Shown one piece after another: positions 32,591-40,023 of a DNA stretch of 40,023 nucleotides (its first letter is position 1; each line of letters begins with the position of its first letter). Source of the stretch: Lutibacter sp. Its GTDB lineage: Bacteria; Bacteroidota; Bacteroidia; Flavobacteriales; Flavobacteriaceae. Under the pieces are notes generated by a model. The model did no database searches. It had not been told where the DNA came from and saw only the letters and a program-made list of their open reading frames with translations. Made by a program: the position numbers and the translations under genes. Where the stretch lies: the NCBI GenBank assembly GCA_027449025.1, contig DAIDMK010000027.1:1-40023 (forward strand), in the 5' to 3' direction.

Positions 32591-33079
32591 TTAATTATTA
32601 TCGGAAAATTCTTTTATTTTCTCATAAAGTTTAATTTCAGAACCTGGCGTATAACCCGAATGGGAATACACAATTTTATTGCTTTTTACAATAATCAAAT
32701 AAGGAATGGAGCTGGCATTTACGGCTCGTTTAAACTCCTGATTGGTATCAAATAAAATTTCATAATTCCAGTTTTTACTGTTCACCATAGGTTTAACCCG
32801 AGAGACCGATCTGGTGTCATCAGTTGAAACAGCAATAATTTTTACATTGGTTTCATTTTGCCAATCATCATATAGTTCACTGATTGCGTCAAGTTCATTG
32901 ATACAAGGAATACACCAAGTAGCCCAAAAACTAAAGACAGTAACGGTATTGGTCTCAATTTCCGCGATAGAAATGCTTTTTCCCTGATTGTTTTTTAAGC
33001 TAATTTTAGGCAGGTTATCTTGGGAGTAAGTTTGGCTGCTATTTAAAATGGCGAGTAGCAATATTATTTTTATTTTCAT
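32591..33079 (-). CDS. TlpA-family thiol:disulfide oxidoreductase
   Basis: 162 residues. A signal peptide (to about residue 20, TYSQ) and a thioredoxin fold with FWATWCIPC (Cys56 and Cys59) and the cis-Pro strand SSIPYLIIV are visible. It is a periplasmic TlpA/ResA-type reductant. It lies 66 bp downstream of the DUF3179 lipoprotein gene and 3 bp upstream of the DUF6029-like gene. Confidence 0.9.
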   Translation of the reverse strand: MKIKIILLLAILNSSQTYSQDNLPKISLKNNQGKSISIAEIETNTVTVFSFWATWCIPCINELDAISELYDDWQNETNVKIIAVSTDDTRSVSRVKPMVNSKNWNYEILFDTNQEFKRAVNASSIPYLIIVKSNKIVYSHSGYTPGSEIKLYEKIKEFSDNN

Positions 33080-33145
33080 CTTCTAAATAATTTTTTTATT
33101 TCGAGCTTCTTTATATAGATTGTTTATTAGATACATATTTTCCGA

Positions 33146-34150
33146 TTAAAAATTAAAACTGGTATAAAAGCTCTTCCAAGCCCACCAAGAAGCTACGAAA
33201 CCTATAGCAGGCTTAAGTATTTTACCCTTATCTGGACCACTTTCAGCCTTGCCAAAAACATTCCATTTATTTCCTAAATTATCCATCATAACTATTGGAA
33301 ATTCATTTTGAACTGGAACAAATGAATTGTTGTTTTCATTAATAAATGACGTGATAAATTTTAATTCCGAGCTGCCAACTACTATTTTATTTGTAGTTCC
33401 AGCCGAGATTAATTTAATGCCATCGTTAAATTGTGAATACCTAAAAATATATACACTTTTATTTTTGGTGTTCATATTGTCAATAAAACCAAAGACTTTT
33501 TCATCATTATTAATATTTTCTGTTGATTTTGACACATTGCTATTTTTGGAAGAAATTATGCTCGAACTTGTAAAAACAAGCGCATTGGGGAAATATGCTT
33601 TGGCTGTTTTCCATGAAGTTTCAATCATTGGAATAATTGATAGTAAATCCGTTTGAGATGTTCCTTTAACTTTTGTTAAAAGCATTTGTGACCAATAAGA
33701 ATTACTGTTATTGTCATGCATAACCAAATTTTCTTTATATAAAATTCCTGACGCCCTTAAAGTTAAGTTTTGGGCTAAATTGTCTCTATTTATTGTCATG
33801 GTGCTTTGGGTTATTGGACAATAGCTTACAGTAAAAAAATTATTATTTAACGTATCATTAACCGTTTCAAAAGGGTGCACAAAAGTAAGTGGATAAATAT
33901 TTACCTTTTCATTGAAAGAAATTAAAACTACGGTAGATTCATCACTTAATCCAGTCACATTGCGTACGGGACTCATTGTAGGGTTTTCTGCCAAAGGAAA
34001 TGGATTGAAACTACCAACGATATCTTTTACAGGAACTGACCAACCAATAAGGTTTTCATCCGGGCTATCTAGTATATCTTGAGTTGAAGATTTACTGCAG
34101 GAAATTAACATCAATATAATTAATGAAGTATATATATATTTTGATTTCAT
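33146..34150 (-). CDS. DUF3179-domain lipoprotein
   Basis: 334 residues. The lipobox ends LISC (about residue 18). The DUF3179 pattern is visible in FTVSYCPITQSTMTIN, LTLRASGILYKENLVMHDNN then SNSYWSQ, and the closing PAIGFVASWWAWKSFYTS. The function of the family is unknown. It is the first gene of a unit with TlpA-like and DUF6029-like genes, with a weaker copy of the shared promoter motif immediately upstream. Confidence 0.85.
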   Translation of the reverse strand: MKSKYIYTSLIILMLISCSKSSTQDILDSPDENLIGWSVPVKDIVGSFNPFPLAENPTMSPVRNVTGLSDESTVVLISFNEKVNIYPLTFVHPFETVNDTLNNNFFTVSYCPITQSTMTINRDNLAQNLTLRASGILYKENLVMHDNNSNSYWSQMLLTKVKGTSQTDLLSIIPMIETSWKTAKAYFPNALVFTSSSIISSKNSNVSKSTENINNDEKVFGFIDNMNTKNKSVYIFRYSQFNDGIKLISAGTTNKIVVGSSELKFITSFINENNNSFVPVQNEFPIVMMDNLGNKWNVFGKAESGPDKGKILKPAIGFVASWWAWKSFYTSFNF

Positions 34151-34168
34151 ATGAAAAACATTTTAGTT

Positions 34169-34198
34169 AATAGTCGAATAAAATTCGAAATACTGACA
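34169..34198 (-). promoter_or_regulatory. Putative ECF-sigma promoter (weaker match), DUF3179 unit
   Basis: Minus-strand TGTCAGTAT, 14 nt, GACTATT: three mismatches to the best sites but the same spacing, and the correct strand and place upstream of the ATG at 34150. The leader would be very short. Confidence 0.4.
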
Positions 34199-34281
34199 AA
34201 ATCTTAATAATTAAGTTAAATCTTTAAAATATTGCTTTCTATTTAACTAAATTCACTACTTATTATATTTAAATTTTCTGA

Positions 34282-34905
34282 ATGAGTTTATCCATACATT
34301 TCATATTAGGTTTCATTACTTCCTTTTTGGGCACTTTAACACCAAGTATGTTAAACATGACTGCAACAAAAATCAGCTTGAATAAAAGCAAATCCGATGC
34401 TGTCAAATTTGCTGTTGGCGCTTCAATCATTGTATTGGCACAAGTTTACATAGCTATTTTATTCACTAAATTTTTAAGAAGCAATCCAGCTTTTGTGCGA
34501 TCGCTGCAAGAAATTGCTATAGCTATTTTTTCACTTTTGTCTTATTATTTCTATCGTCAATCAAAGAAGGACAAAGCTCCGACAGATTCAATAAAAGAGG
34601 AAACTGGAAACAGTTTTGTGGTTGGCTTAATGCTTTCATCCTTAAATATGTTTTCAATTCCATTTTATTGCGGTGTCACAACCGCTTTGGATGTTGTCGG
34701 CTGGCTGAGGTTTTCTCAGCAAAACATTCTTGGTTTTGTGATTGGTTCTGCACTTGGCACTTTTTCATTGCTATATATGTACGCACATTATGCTAAATTA
34801 ATTCAATTGAAATCTAAGGGTTTGGCAAAAAATTTAAATTTGATATTAAGCATTTTAACAGGTGTTTTGGCATTTATTACACTTATTAATATTGTGAGAA
34901 TGTAA
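34282..34905 (+). CDS. LysE-family-like membrane protein
   Basis: 207 residues, about six membrane helices. The first has the pattern FITSFLGTLTPSMLNMTATK, similar to the GTLPLGYLN entry helix of the LysE-like protein at 22239-22907. A charged loop (QSKKDKAPTDSIKEETG) separates the two halves. Substrate unknown. It begins a plus-strand unit, 29 bp before the next gene, and is divergent from the DUF3179 lipoprotein gene. Confidence 0.72.
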   Translation: MSLSIHFILGFITSFLGTLTPSMLNMTATKISLNKSKSDAVKFAVGASIIVLAQVYIAILFTKFLRSNPAFVRSLQEIAIAIFSLLSYYFYRQSKKDKAPTDSIKEETGNSFVVGLMLSSLNMFSIPFYCGVTTALDVVGWLRFSQQNILGFVIGSALGTFSLLYMYAHYAKLIQLKSKGLAKNLNLILSILTGVLAFITLINIVRM

Positions 34906-34934
34906 GTATTGGTATTTATTTCGAACTAATAAAA

Positions 34935-35618
34935 ATGAAAAAATCAACCAACAAACAATTAATTATTTCTGGGTTCCTTGGAATTATTGGCGCCATTGGT
35001 GTAGGAATCGGCGAATTTTTATTGCATTATTCTCCTGAAGGAATCGGTTACGATGGAAGCAATTTTGAATTTTTCAATCAAATTCCATTAAGTCGATTAA
35101 CTCTGGGTCATTTTGTGGCCGTTTCATTTGTGCCATTTTACATTGCCGGCTATTATCATTTATATCTAGTTTTTAAAGAAAAAAATCCAGTAATAGCAAC
35201 CTCAATTTTTGCTTTGGGCGTTATTGCTTTTATGATTGGCGGCATGTGGATTTCCTCAAGGGCACAATTGGGTTATTTGGTACATAAAATAGCTGAATTT
35301 CCTAATGATACCGCTTTACAATCTTTAATTGAAGTCTATAAAAACCACGCGGAGATTTTAGTGAAATCTTTACGGATTTGGGTTGCGGCCATTTCCATAT
35401 TATTTGTAATTCCAATTTTAAAAGGCAGTACTATTTATCCAAAATGGATGGCGATATTTAATCCAATAGTTATATTGCTTTCGGTGTTGGCAATTTATAC
35501 CATAGTTCCTTCCATAGGATTCATCATTGGCCCGATTGCAATGAATGTGGTACATTTTATTGTATTCGGATTGTCATTAATAGTCATACTAACCAAACAA
35601 AAAACTTTAAAAAGATGA
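34935..35618 (+). CDS. Multi-pass membrane protein (DUF6796-like)
   Basis: 227 residues, about seven hydrophobic helices with short loops. The overall layout (GEFLLHYSPEGIGYDGSNFE, then SRLTLGHFVAVSFVPFYIAG) resembles proteins I know as DUF6796, a tentative placement. No catalytic residues are evident. It overlaps the VCBS/ASPIC gene by 4 nt (ATGA), so the two are translated together. Confidence 0.65.
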   Translation: MKKSTNKQLIISGFLGIIGAIGVGIGEFLLHYSPEGIGYDGSNFEFFNQIPLSRLTLGHFVAVSFVPFYIAGYYHLYLVFKEKNPVIATSIFALGVIAFMIGGMWISSRAQLGYLVHKIAEFPNDTALQSLIEVYKNHAEILVKSLRIWVAAISILFVIPILKGSTIYPKWMAIFNPIVILLSVLAIYTIVPSIGFIIGPIAMNVVHFIVFGLSLIVILTKQKTLKR

Positions 35619-37237
35619 AAAAAATTAAATGGATTATTCCATTAATTATTGTAATAATTATTGGAGTTGTATTAACCTATTTTTGGAAAGACACCACCAA
35701 TCCGTATGTTGCAAACCCCTTATCAATTAAAGGTTGTGATTTAACCGTTCCCGATTCCATTATCCCAAAATTTACTGAAGTAACTGTTGATTTTACACAC
35801 CAATTTAATGATGAAACTAGTTTACCTGTTTTAGGTTCTTGCCTTGTTGACATTAATAATGACGGAATTGATGAGTTATTTATTGGCGGTGGAAGCACAC
35901 AGGAGGATGCATTGTTTCAATTTAGTGACGGTGCGTTTAAAAATATTTCCTTAGAAGCAAAACTACCTGTAAAAAAGGGCAATACTTTAGGGGCAGTTTC
36001 CTACGATTTTAATCAGGATGGATTTACAGATATAATAGTTACTAGAGACAGTGGTATTTTTGTTTTATTGAACAACAACGGCACTTTTTCTTCAGAAGAA
36101 ATAAAGGTGCATTTGAATGAAAAATCGACCCCAATTTCTTTGACATTGGGTGATTTTAATCAAGACGGGTTTATAGATATGTTTGTTGCTGGGTATATTA
36201 AAATTGATTTGATGGAAGGCCAAACTATTTTTAATGATAAAAAATATGGTGGCTCCAGTGTGTTGTTGCTAAATAATGGCGATAATACTTTTACTGACAT
36301 CACAAAATCGGCTGGTTTGGAATATGTACACAATACCTTTCAAGGCATTTTTGTAGATGTAAATAAAGATAGTAAACTCGATTTGGTGGTGGCGTACGAT
36401 ACTGGTGAACCAAGGATTTATATCAACCAAAACGGAACATCTTTTAAATTGAAAAACAATCCGTTAACCGGAAAATTTTCCTATCCAATGGGAATTGCAG
36501 TGGGAGACTATGACAACAATCAAACGCCTGATTTCTTTTTCTCAAACACAGGAACTTCAGTACCAAAAGCTTTGGCAAAAGGAGATTTAAAAGAGAATCA
36601 AGAATTATTTACCGACTGGATTTTATTCAACAATGACGGCAATGGAACATTTACGGATACCGCAAAAAAAACGAATATCGCAGAGTTTGAATTTTCTTGG
36701 GGCGCTATTTTTGAAGACTTCAATTTAGACGGGAAACAAGATTTGGCTGTTGCCGAAAATTATATTGCGTTTCCGCCGCAAGCACTTTTTAAATTGCCTT
36801 GTCGTTTTTTGGTGCAATTGGACAATGGTACTTTTGCAGCAACAGAACAACAAGCCAATGTGATTAATAAAAATTATGCGATTACACCTTTAAGCAGTGA
36901 TTTTAATAATGATGGTTATCCAGATTTGGTCTATGCAAATTTAAATGGGGAAGTAAAAGTGTTTATCAACAATGGTGGGAAAGCAAATTTTGTGAAAGTT
37001 AGAATGCAGGATAAAGCTGAATTAATTGGCTCAGCAGTTACTGTTACCACAGAAAATGGCTCCCAAACAAATTACAATATTATTGGCGAAGGATTGTGTA
37101 GCGACCAGTCCAATACCCTAATTTTTGGGTTGGGCAACGCTCGAAAGATTTCGTCTATCACTATAAAAGACGCTAAGGGGAATTCAAAAGTATTGGAAAA
37201 AGTGGCTATAAACACAACTGTTATTGTTGGAGATTAA
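35615..37237 (+). CDS. VCBS/FG-GAP repeat protein with ASPIC/UnbV C-terminus
   Basis: 540 residues. An N-terminal membrane helix (about 6-23) tethers an extracytoplasmic beta-propeller with seven Ca-binding-type repeats such as DINNDGIDE (79-87), DFNQDGFTD, DFNLDGKQD and DFNNDGYPD. The C-terminal ASPIC_UnbV domain (about 465-540) contains GSAVTVTTENGSQTNYNII and LIFGLGNARKI. Such proteins mediate adhesion or binding of glycans or proteins. It is the last gene of the plus-strand trio and is followed by a hairpin with a T-tract. Confidence 0.85.
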   Translation: MKKIKWIIPLIIVIIIGVVLTYFWKDTTNPYVANPLSIKGCDLTVPDSIIPKFTEVTVDFTHQFNDETSLPVLGSCLVDINNDGIDELFIGGGSTQEDALFQFSDGAFKNISLEAKLPVKKGNTLGAVSYDFNQDGFTDIIVTRDSGIFVLLNNNGTFSSEEIKVHLNEKSTPISLTLGDFNQDGFIDMFVAGYIKIDLMEGQTIFNDKKYGGSSVLLLNNGDNTFTDITKSAGLEYVHNTFQGIFVDVNKDSKLDLVVAYDTGEPRIYINQNGTSFKLKNNPLTGKFSYPMGIAVGDYDNNQTPDFFFSNTGTSVPKALAKGDLKENQELFTDWILFNNDGNGTFTDTAKKTNIAEFEFSWGAIFEDFNLDGKQDLAVAENYIAFPPQALFKLPCRFLVQLDNGTFAATEQQANVINKNYAITPLSSDFNNDGYPDLVYANLNGEVKVFINNGGKANFVKVRMQDKAELIGSAVTVTTENGSQTNYNIIGEGLCSDQSNTLIFGLGNARKISSITIKDAKGNSKVLEKVAINTTVIVGD

Positions 37238-37276
37238 TTAAAGCTTTTTTGGCAAATATTTTAAGCTTTAAATTTT
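37236..37276 (+). terminator. Terminator after the VCBS/ASPIC gene
   Basis: TTAAAGCTT and AAGCTTTAA arms (9 bp) with a 16-nt loop and a following T-run, overlapping the stop codon of the gene. Confidence 0.65.
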
Positions 37277-37377
37277 TGCGTAAACCTAAAATTCCATAAC
37301 TTTCTAGAGAATATTGTACTACCTCCTTTTTTCTTAAATCTAAATAAATGAACTGTTTGGCACTGTTAAAAACAAAA

Positions 37378-37405
37378 AAAGCCTCTACATTTCTGTAAAG
37401 GCTTT
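37378..37405 (-). terminator. Minus-strand hairpin terminator, orphan
   Basis: AAAGCCT-C-TACA and TGTA-A-AGGCTTT arms with loop TTTC. The T-tract (seen as the A-run at 37370-37380) is on the minus strand. The nearest minus-strand gene stops at 37769, more than 350 nt upstream on that strand, so it may serve an unrecognised RNA or gene remnant. Confidence 0.6.
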
Positions 37406-37768
37406 AACAAAAGTTGCTCCCCTTCTTAACAGAAGCTGCAGCTGGAACTCATTAATTCAATACTCAATTATAAGAAAATCAATAAGTTACATTTTTTTAA
37501 TTTTCTTTAAAACCGTATCAACGTATTAAAAGCAAAAAGGACATACAATTACTTGCAAGTCTTAGTTTTGGCTCCTATCATTCATTTAAACAAACAGCCA
37601 ACCTTCCGTGTTTTTACGTTTAATAGAGGTGAATTGGGAATGGTATACTTTAACATTTTGAGTGTGGTGAAAAATTTAATATATTAATAATCAGGTGATT
37701 ATATTTTTAAAAATTGTTTTCATTTTATTCAGAATCTCACCTTTAGACAACCTTTTTAAGGTTTTATA
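37406..37768. other. Gap with no recognised gene
   Basis: No frame with a familiar product. On the minus strand a patch at about 37410-37450 (GAGTTCCAGCTGCAGCTTC then AAGGGGAGCAA) is GC-richer than its surroundings and leads into the orphan terminator. It vaguely recalls a tRNA-like or integrase-site tail, but no cloverleaf can be drawn. Confidence 0.4.
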
Positions 37769-39043
37769 TTAATTATCTAATCTATTATTTCCGGTAGTTA
37801 TTATTTCCGGATTAACATTCATATTAAATTGTTTATTTACCTCTTTGATTATTTCTTTAGTAACTTCTTTTTGAATTTTGAAAAATTCACTTAATGGTAG
37901 GTAATTGGTGGTTATCAGTATTTCTTTATTTTTACTGGCCACATTAAATTTTGTCGTAAACTGGTTTTTTTCTTGATCAATTTCCAAATCCAATTTTACT
38001 TCTATTTCTTCCTTCATTAATTTATTTTCTACTTTTGAATTTTCTTTAACAAGTCCTGATTCACTTAATTCAATTTCATCACGTATTTTGTCAATTTTCT
38101 GACGTTCTAAAACTTTTAAACCAGGAACTTTCGATAAGTCTGCAATTATCAAAGCAGCCAATCCTTTTCCAAGGTCATTATCTTTTAATAACTTCGTTAA
38201 TTCATTGTTAAGTGAGTTAGTTATTTTTGCTTTATTAAAATAAACACCAATGCTATTAGGTTCTGTTTCAACGCCTTCTCTTAAATAAGAGACCGATGGC
38301 GGCTCCCAGTTTGGGTCTTCACCTCTAACTTGTGTAACAGTCATGGATTCTTTTAGTAAGTCATCTTCGGTTTTACCATCCCAATAAACTGAAAAATTAA
38401 AACAAGGAAAAGAAGATCTTCTACATTCTTCTAATTTTTCTTCATCCAATTTTGTTAATTCAAAAGTGTGCGTATTGATTCCTCTGCTACTTTTTGATTG
38501 TTCCCAGTTAAAATATTTTTTAACAGTTAACTGCGTACTTTTACCTACGAGAAAGGTAAAGACACTCCCTTTTTTATTTCCATTATATTTGATATTATAA
38601 TTGGTAACACCCATTCTCAATCCGGTATATTCATATATCGTTTGAAAATTTACCTCATGATCATCTTTTTTTTGAGTAATGGTTTCTTTCACTATTATTT
38701 CACCCAATTTTGATTCGGTATCAATATAACCTGCAACATGAATATTGGAAATGATATCATAAAAATCAGTTTTAGTAATCAAACTGCCAGTATAACTTTT
38801 CCCTCCACGGGAAAACATAATTGGGATGTTATGTAATGAGGTGTGAACCTGATAACTTTTATCAGCATACGTGTCAGTTTTATCAAATTGATTGTATTTA
38901 AAATCATCATTATTAATGGTTTCTACTACTATGATTGGTGCCTTTATTTCCCCATTAATACGATTAAAATCAATGGATTCTTGACCATAAGTGATTGAAA
39001 ACACAAAGAATGAAAATAGTATGAATAATAATTTTGTTTTCAT
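37769..39043 (-). CDS. Secreted protein with CsgG/TolB-like domain
   Basis: 424 residues. A signal peptide ends near ITYGQ (about residue 21), and a largely beta N-terminal part (to about 250) is unrecognised. Residues about 285-335 (LGKGLAALIIADLSKVPGLK then VLERQKIDKIRDEIELSESG) match the helix-strand core of CsgG/TolB-like domains, which in curli and related systems build outer-membrane secretion pores or assembly factors. A repetitive Lys/Glu C-terminus follows. It starts 70 bp downstream of the gene at 39114, but a hairpin lies between them. Confidence 0.7.
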   Translation of the reverse strand: MKTKLLFILFSFFVFSITYGQESIDFNRINGEIKAPIIVVETINNDDFKYNQFDKTDTYADKSYQVHTSLHNIPIMFSRGGKSYTGSLITKTDFYDIISNIHVAGYIDTESKLGEIIVKETITQKKDDHEVNFQTIYEYTGLRMGVTNYNIKYNGNKKGSVFTFLVGKSTQLTVKKYFNWEQSKSSRGINTHTFELTKLDEEKLEECRRSSFPCFNFSVYWDGKTEDDLLKESMTVTQVRGEDPNWEPPSVSYLREGVETEPNSIGVYFNKAKITNSLNNELTKLLKDNDLGKGLAALIIADLSKVPGLKVLERQKIDKIRDEIELSESGLVKENSKVENKLMKEEIEVKLDLEIDQEKNQFTTKFNVASKNKEILITTNYLPLSEFFKIQKEVTKEIIKEVNKQFNMNVNPEIITTGNNRLDN

Positions 39044-39060
39044 TATTTAAAAGTTTTTTA

Positions 39061-39092
39061 ATAAAATCCCAGAACTTATTCTGAGATTTTAT
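39061..39092 (-). terminator. Hairpin between the two secreted-protein genes
   Basis: ATAAAATC-CAGAA type arm and its complement (14 bp with one mismatch, loop CTTA), followed by T-rich sequence on the minus strand. It probably terminates or attenuates transcription from the 39114-39974 gene before the CsgG-like gene. Confidence 0.7.
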
Positions 39093-39113
39093 TTATAATT
39101 AAAAAAGCTAAAG

Positions 39114-39974
39114 TTAGTCACCTTCTTGATAAACATACGGAATAGGTATACTATAAATACTCATAGTACGCATACCATTTGTACCTGAACCATTACAAAT
39201 TACTCTTATATCAAATTGGGGTAACGTGTTTAATTCCCATTTGTCAGGATTTTCAAAAGTAAGTGATAAAGTTTCATCAGGATGAATAACTGCATTTCTG
39301 CCCATTTCTGCAGGACGACTCCATATTACGTTTCCACGAGCTCCAGTTACTTTAGAATTAACCGTTTTTTTAAATCCAATTAGTGGAATATCAACCTTTA
39401 CTTCCTTTTGAGCTTTGTTATGAACAGTATATTCAAGAGTAAGATGTTGATTTTCATCTTTACTTGTTTTCATTAGTTTAAAAACCAATTCGTCAACTGC
39501 AAATACAGCATTAAATGCTGGTATTAATTTTGAGGCTTTAATTGCTTCAAGTTTTAACGCTGGATTATTATTAATTTCATTAATCCTATTAGCAACAGTC
39601 TCAACATATTCTTGATATTTCTTTTTAGATAAATTACCAATTGCTTCAGACCAAGTATTTTTTGTATTATATGATCGGTCAGCAATTCTTAAAGTAATAG
39701 TTGCACCTTCTTTAGTAAAATTTAATCGAGCTCTATTTTTAATCATCATTGAGGTCCAGGTAATCCAATCAGACATAAGTTGTCCTTCTATAGATTTAAA
39801 ACTAGCCACCTTAAAATTATTTTCTAGTAATGCTTGCTCAATAATTTGCCATTCACTTTCTGGCTGCAAATTTTCTAATTGTATAGGTTCATCATTTCCA
39901 AAAACTTGGGCCATTGTGAAATGAGCAGTTAAAAGAATTACTATTATTAACGTGAGTTCGATATAAAAAAGCAT
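39114..39974 (-). CDS. Secreted protein of unknown function
   Basis: 286 residues. A hydrophobic N-terminus ending TMAQ (about residue 22) indicates export. A first domain (about 30-150, WQIIEQALLENNFKVASFKS and ANRINEINN) looks helical, and a second (about 175-286) is beta-rich and immunoglobulin-like (HLTLEYTVHNKAQKEVKVDI, LSLTFENPDKW). I do not recognise a family. It precedes the CsgG-like gene, and the two could act together at the cell surface. The start lies close to the window edge, so its promoter is cut off. Confidence 0.7.
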   Translation of the reverse strand: MLFYIELTLIIVILLTAHFTMAQVFGNDEPIQLENLQPESEWQIIEQALLENNFKVASFKSIEGQLMSDWITWTSMMIKNRARLNFTKEGATITLRIADRSYNTKNTWSEAIGNLSKKKYQEYVETVANRINEINNNPALKLEAIKASKLIPAFNAVFAVDELVFKLMKTSKDENQHLTLEYTVHNKAQKEVKVDIPLIGFKKTVNSKVTGARGNVIWSRPAEMGRNAVIHPDETLSLTFENPDKWELNTLPQFDIRVICNGSGTNGMRTMSIYSIPIPYVYQEGD

Positions 39975-40023
39975 AAAATATTTGGAAAAGAAGAGATAGT
40001 TTTTTATATTTAATGTGTTGAAA

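Noticed and set aside
37405-37450. A tRNA gene or tRNA fragment on the minus strand (AAGGGGAGCAA near GTTCCAGCTGCAGC)
   Set aside because: No D, anticodon and T arms can be drawn, and the acceptor stem has no partner.
1-40023. CRISPR array, integrase-type prophage or plasmid origin
   Set aside because: No regularly spaced repeats with unique spacers, no phage structural or integrase genes and no iteron clusters were seen.

Overview
The window is AT-rich chromosomal DNA from a member of the Bacteroidota, most likely Flavobacteriaceae. This rests on inspection, not on a search. The supporting signs are the families present (DUF6029, DUF6268, DUF2652, TlpA, YceI, VCBS/ASPIC proteins, SPII lipoproteins, outer-membrane barrels), starts with A-rich leaders and no clear Shine-Dalgarno, a TAnnTTTG-type promoter upstream of the SulP gene, and tightly overlapping reading frames. 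No rRNA, tRNA or CRISPR array was recognised.

Layout. 1-4.1 kb is a patchwork: an orphan PLP-dependent enzyme, the 3' end of a Fic-like gene, an intact HAD phosphatase and the 3' end of an NhaP2-type antiporter. 4.2-7.9 kb holds a GT39-type membrane glycosyltransferase and a SulP anion transporter. From 8 to 28.3 kb nearly every gene is on the minus strand, in long compact units: (a) patatin, M43-like metalloprotease, GDCCVxC protein and peroxiredoxin-like lipoprotein (10.8-8.0 kb); (b) FMN glutamate-synthase-like protein, a small membrane protein, SdiA-regulated-like lipoprotein, DUF6268-like barrel, DUF2652 cyclase-like protein, HD + Pycsar-effector-like membrane protein and alpha/beta hydrolase (17.8-11.0 kb); (c) stand-alone CoaB domain, AhpD-like protein, DinB, NRDE/TANGO2, ATP-grasp, LysE and redoxin, then a 1214-residue phosphoesterase/kinase-like/Omp85 fusion (26.5-17.9 kb); (d) OB-fold and YceI proteins (28.3-27.3 kb). 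A REP-associated transposase (RAYT) between two copies of a REP-like hairpin lies at 28.6-29.3 kb. It is followed by a rhodanese, an ECF sigma factor with a small zinc-finger anti-sigma-like protein, and a DUF3179-TlpA-DUF6029 unit. A plus-strand trio (LysE-like, DUF6796-like, VCBS/ASPIC) and two minus-strand secreted proteins close the window.

Two observations stand out. First, six minus-strand sites share the bipartite pattern TGTCAG-GAA, about 14 nt, GTCTATT. Five sit just upstream of operons a, b, c, d and the DUF3179 unit. The sixth lies inside the sigma gene, ahead of the anti-sigma-like gene. This looks like an ECF-sigma promoter, and the sigma factor encoded here is the obvious candidate, so much of the window may be one envelope/redox-stress regulon. 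Second, operon b places a class III cyclase-like DUF2652 protein 4 nt upstream of an HD-domain protein that ends in a Pycsar-effector-type (DUF5706) membrane module, together with a periplasmic lipoprotein and an outer-membrane barrel. This is a candidate nucleotide-signalling system distinct from canonical Pycsar.

The minus-strand block also carries a dispersed repeat of about 88 bp, with CAGATG/CATCTG ends and a built-in mini-ORF, placed directly before start codons.
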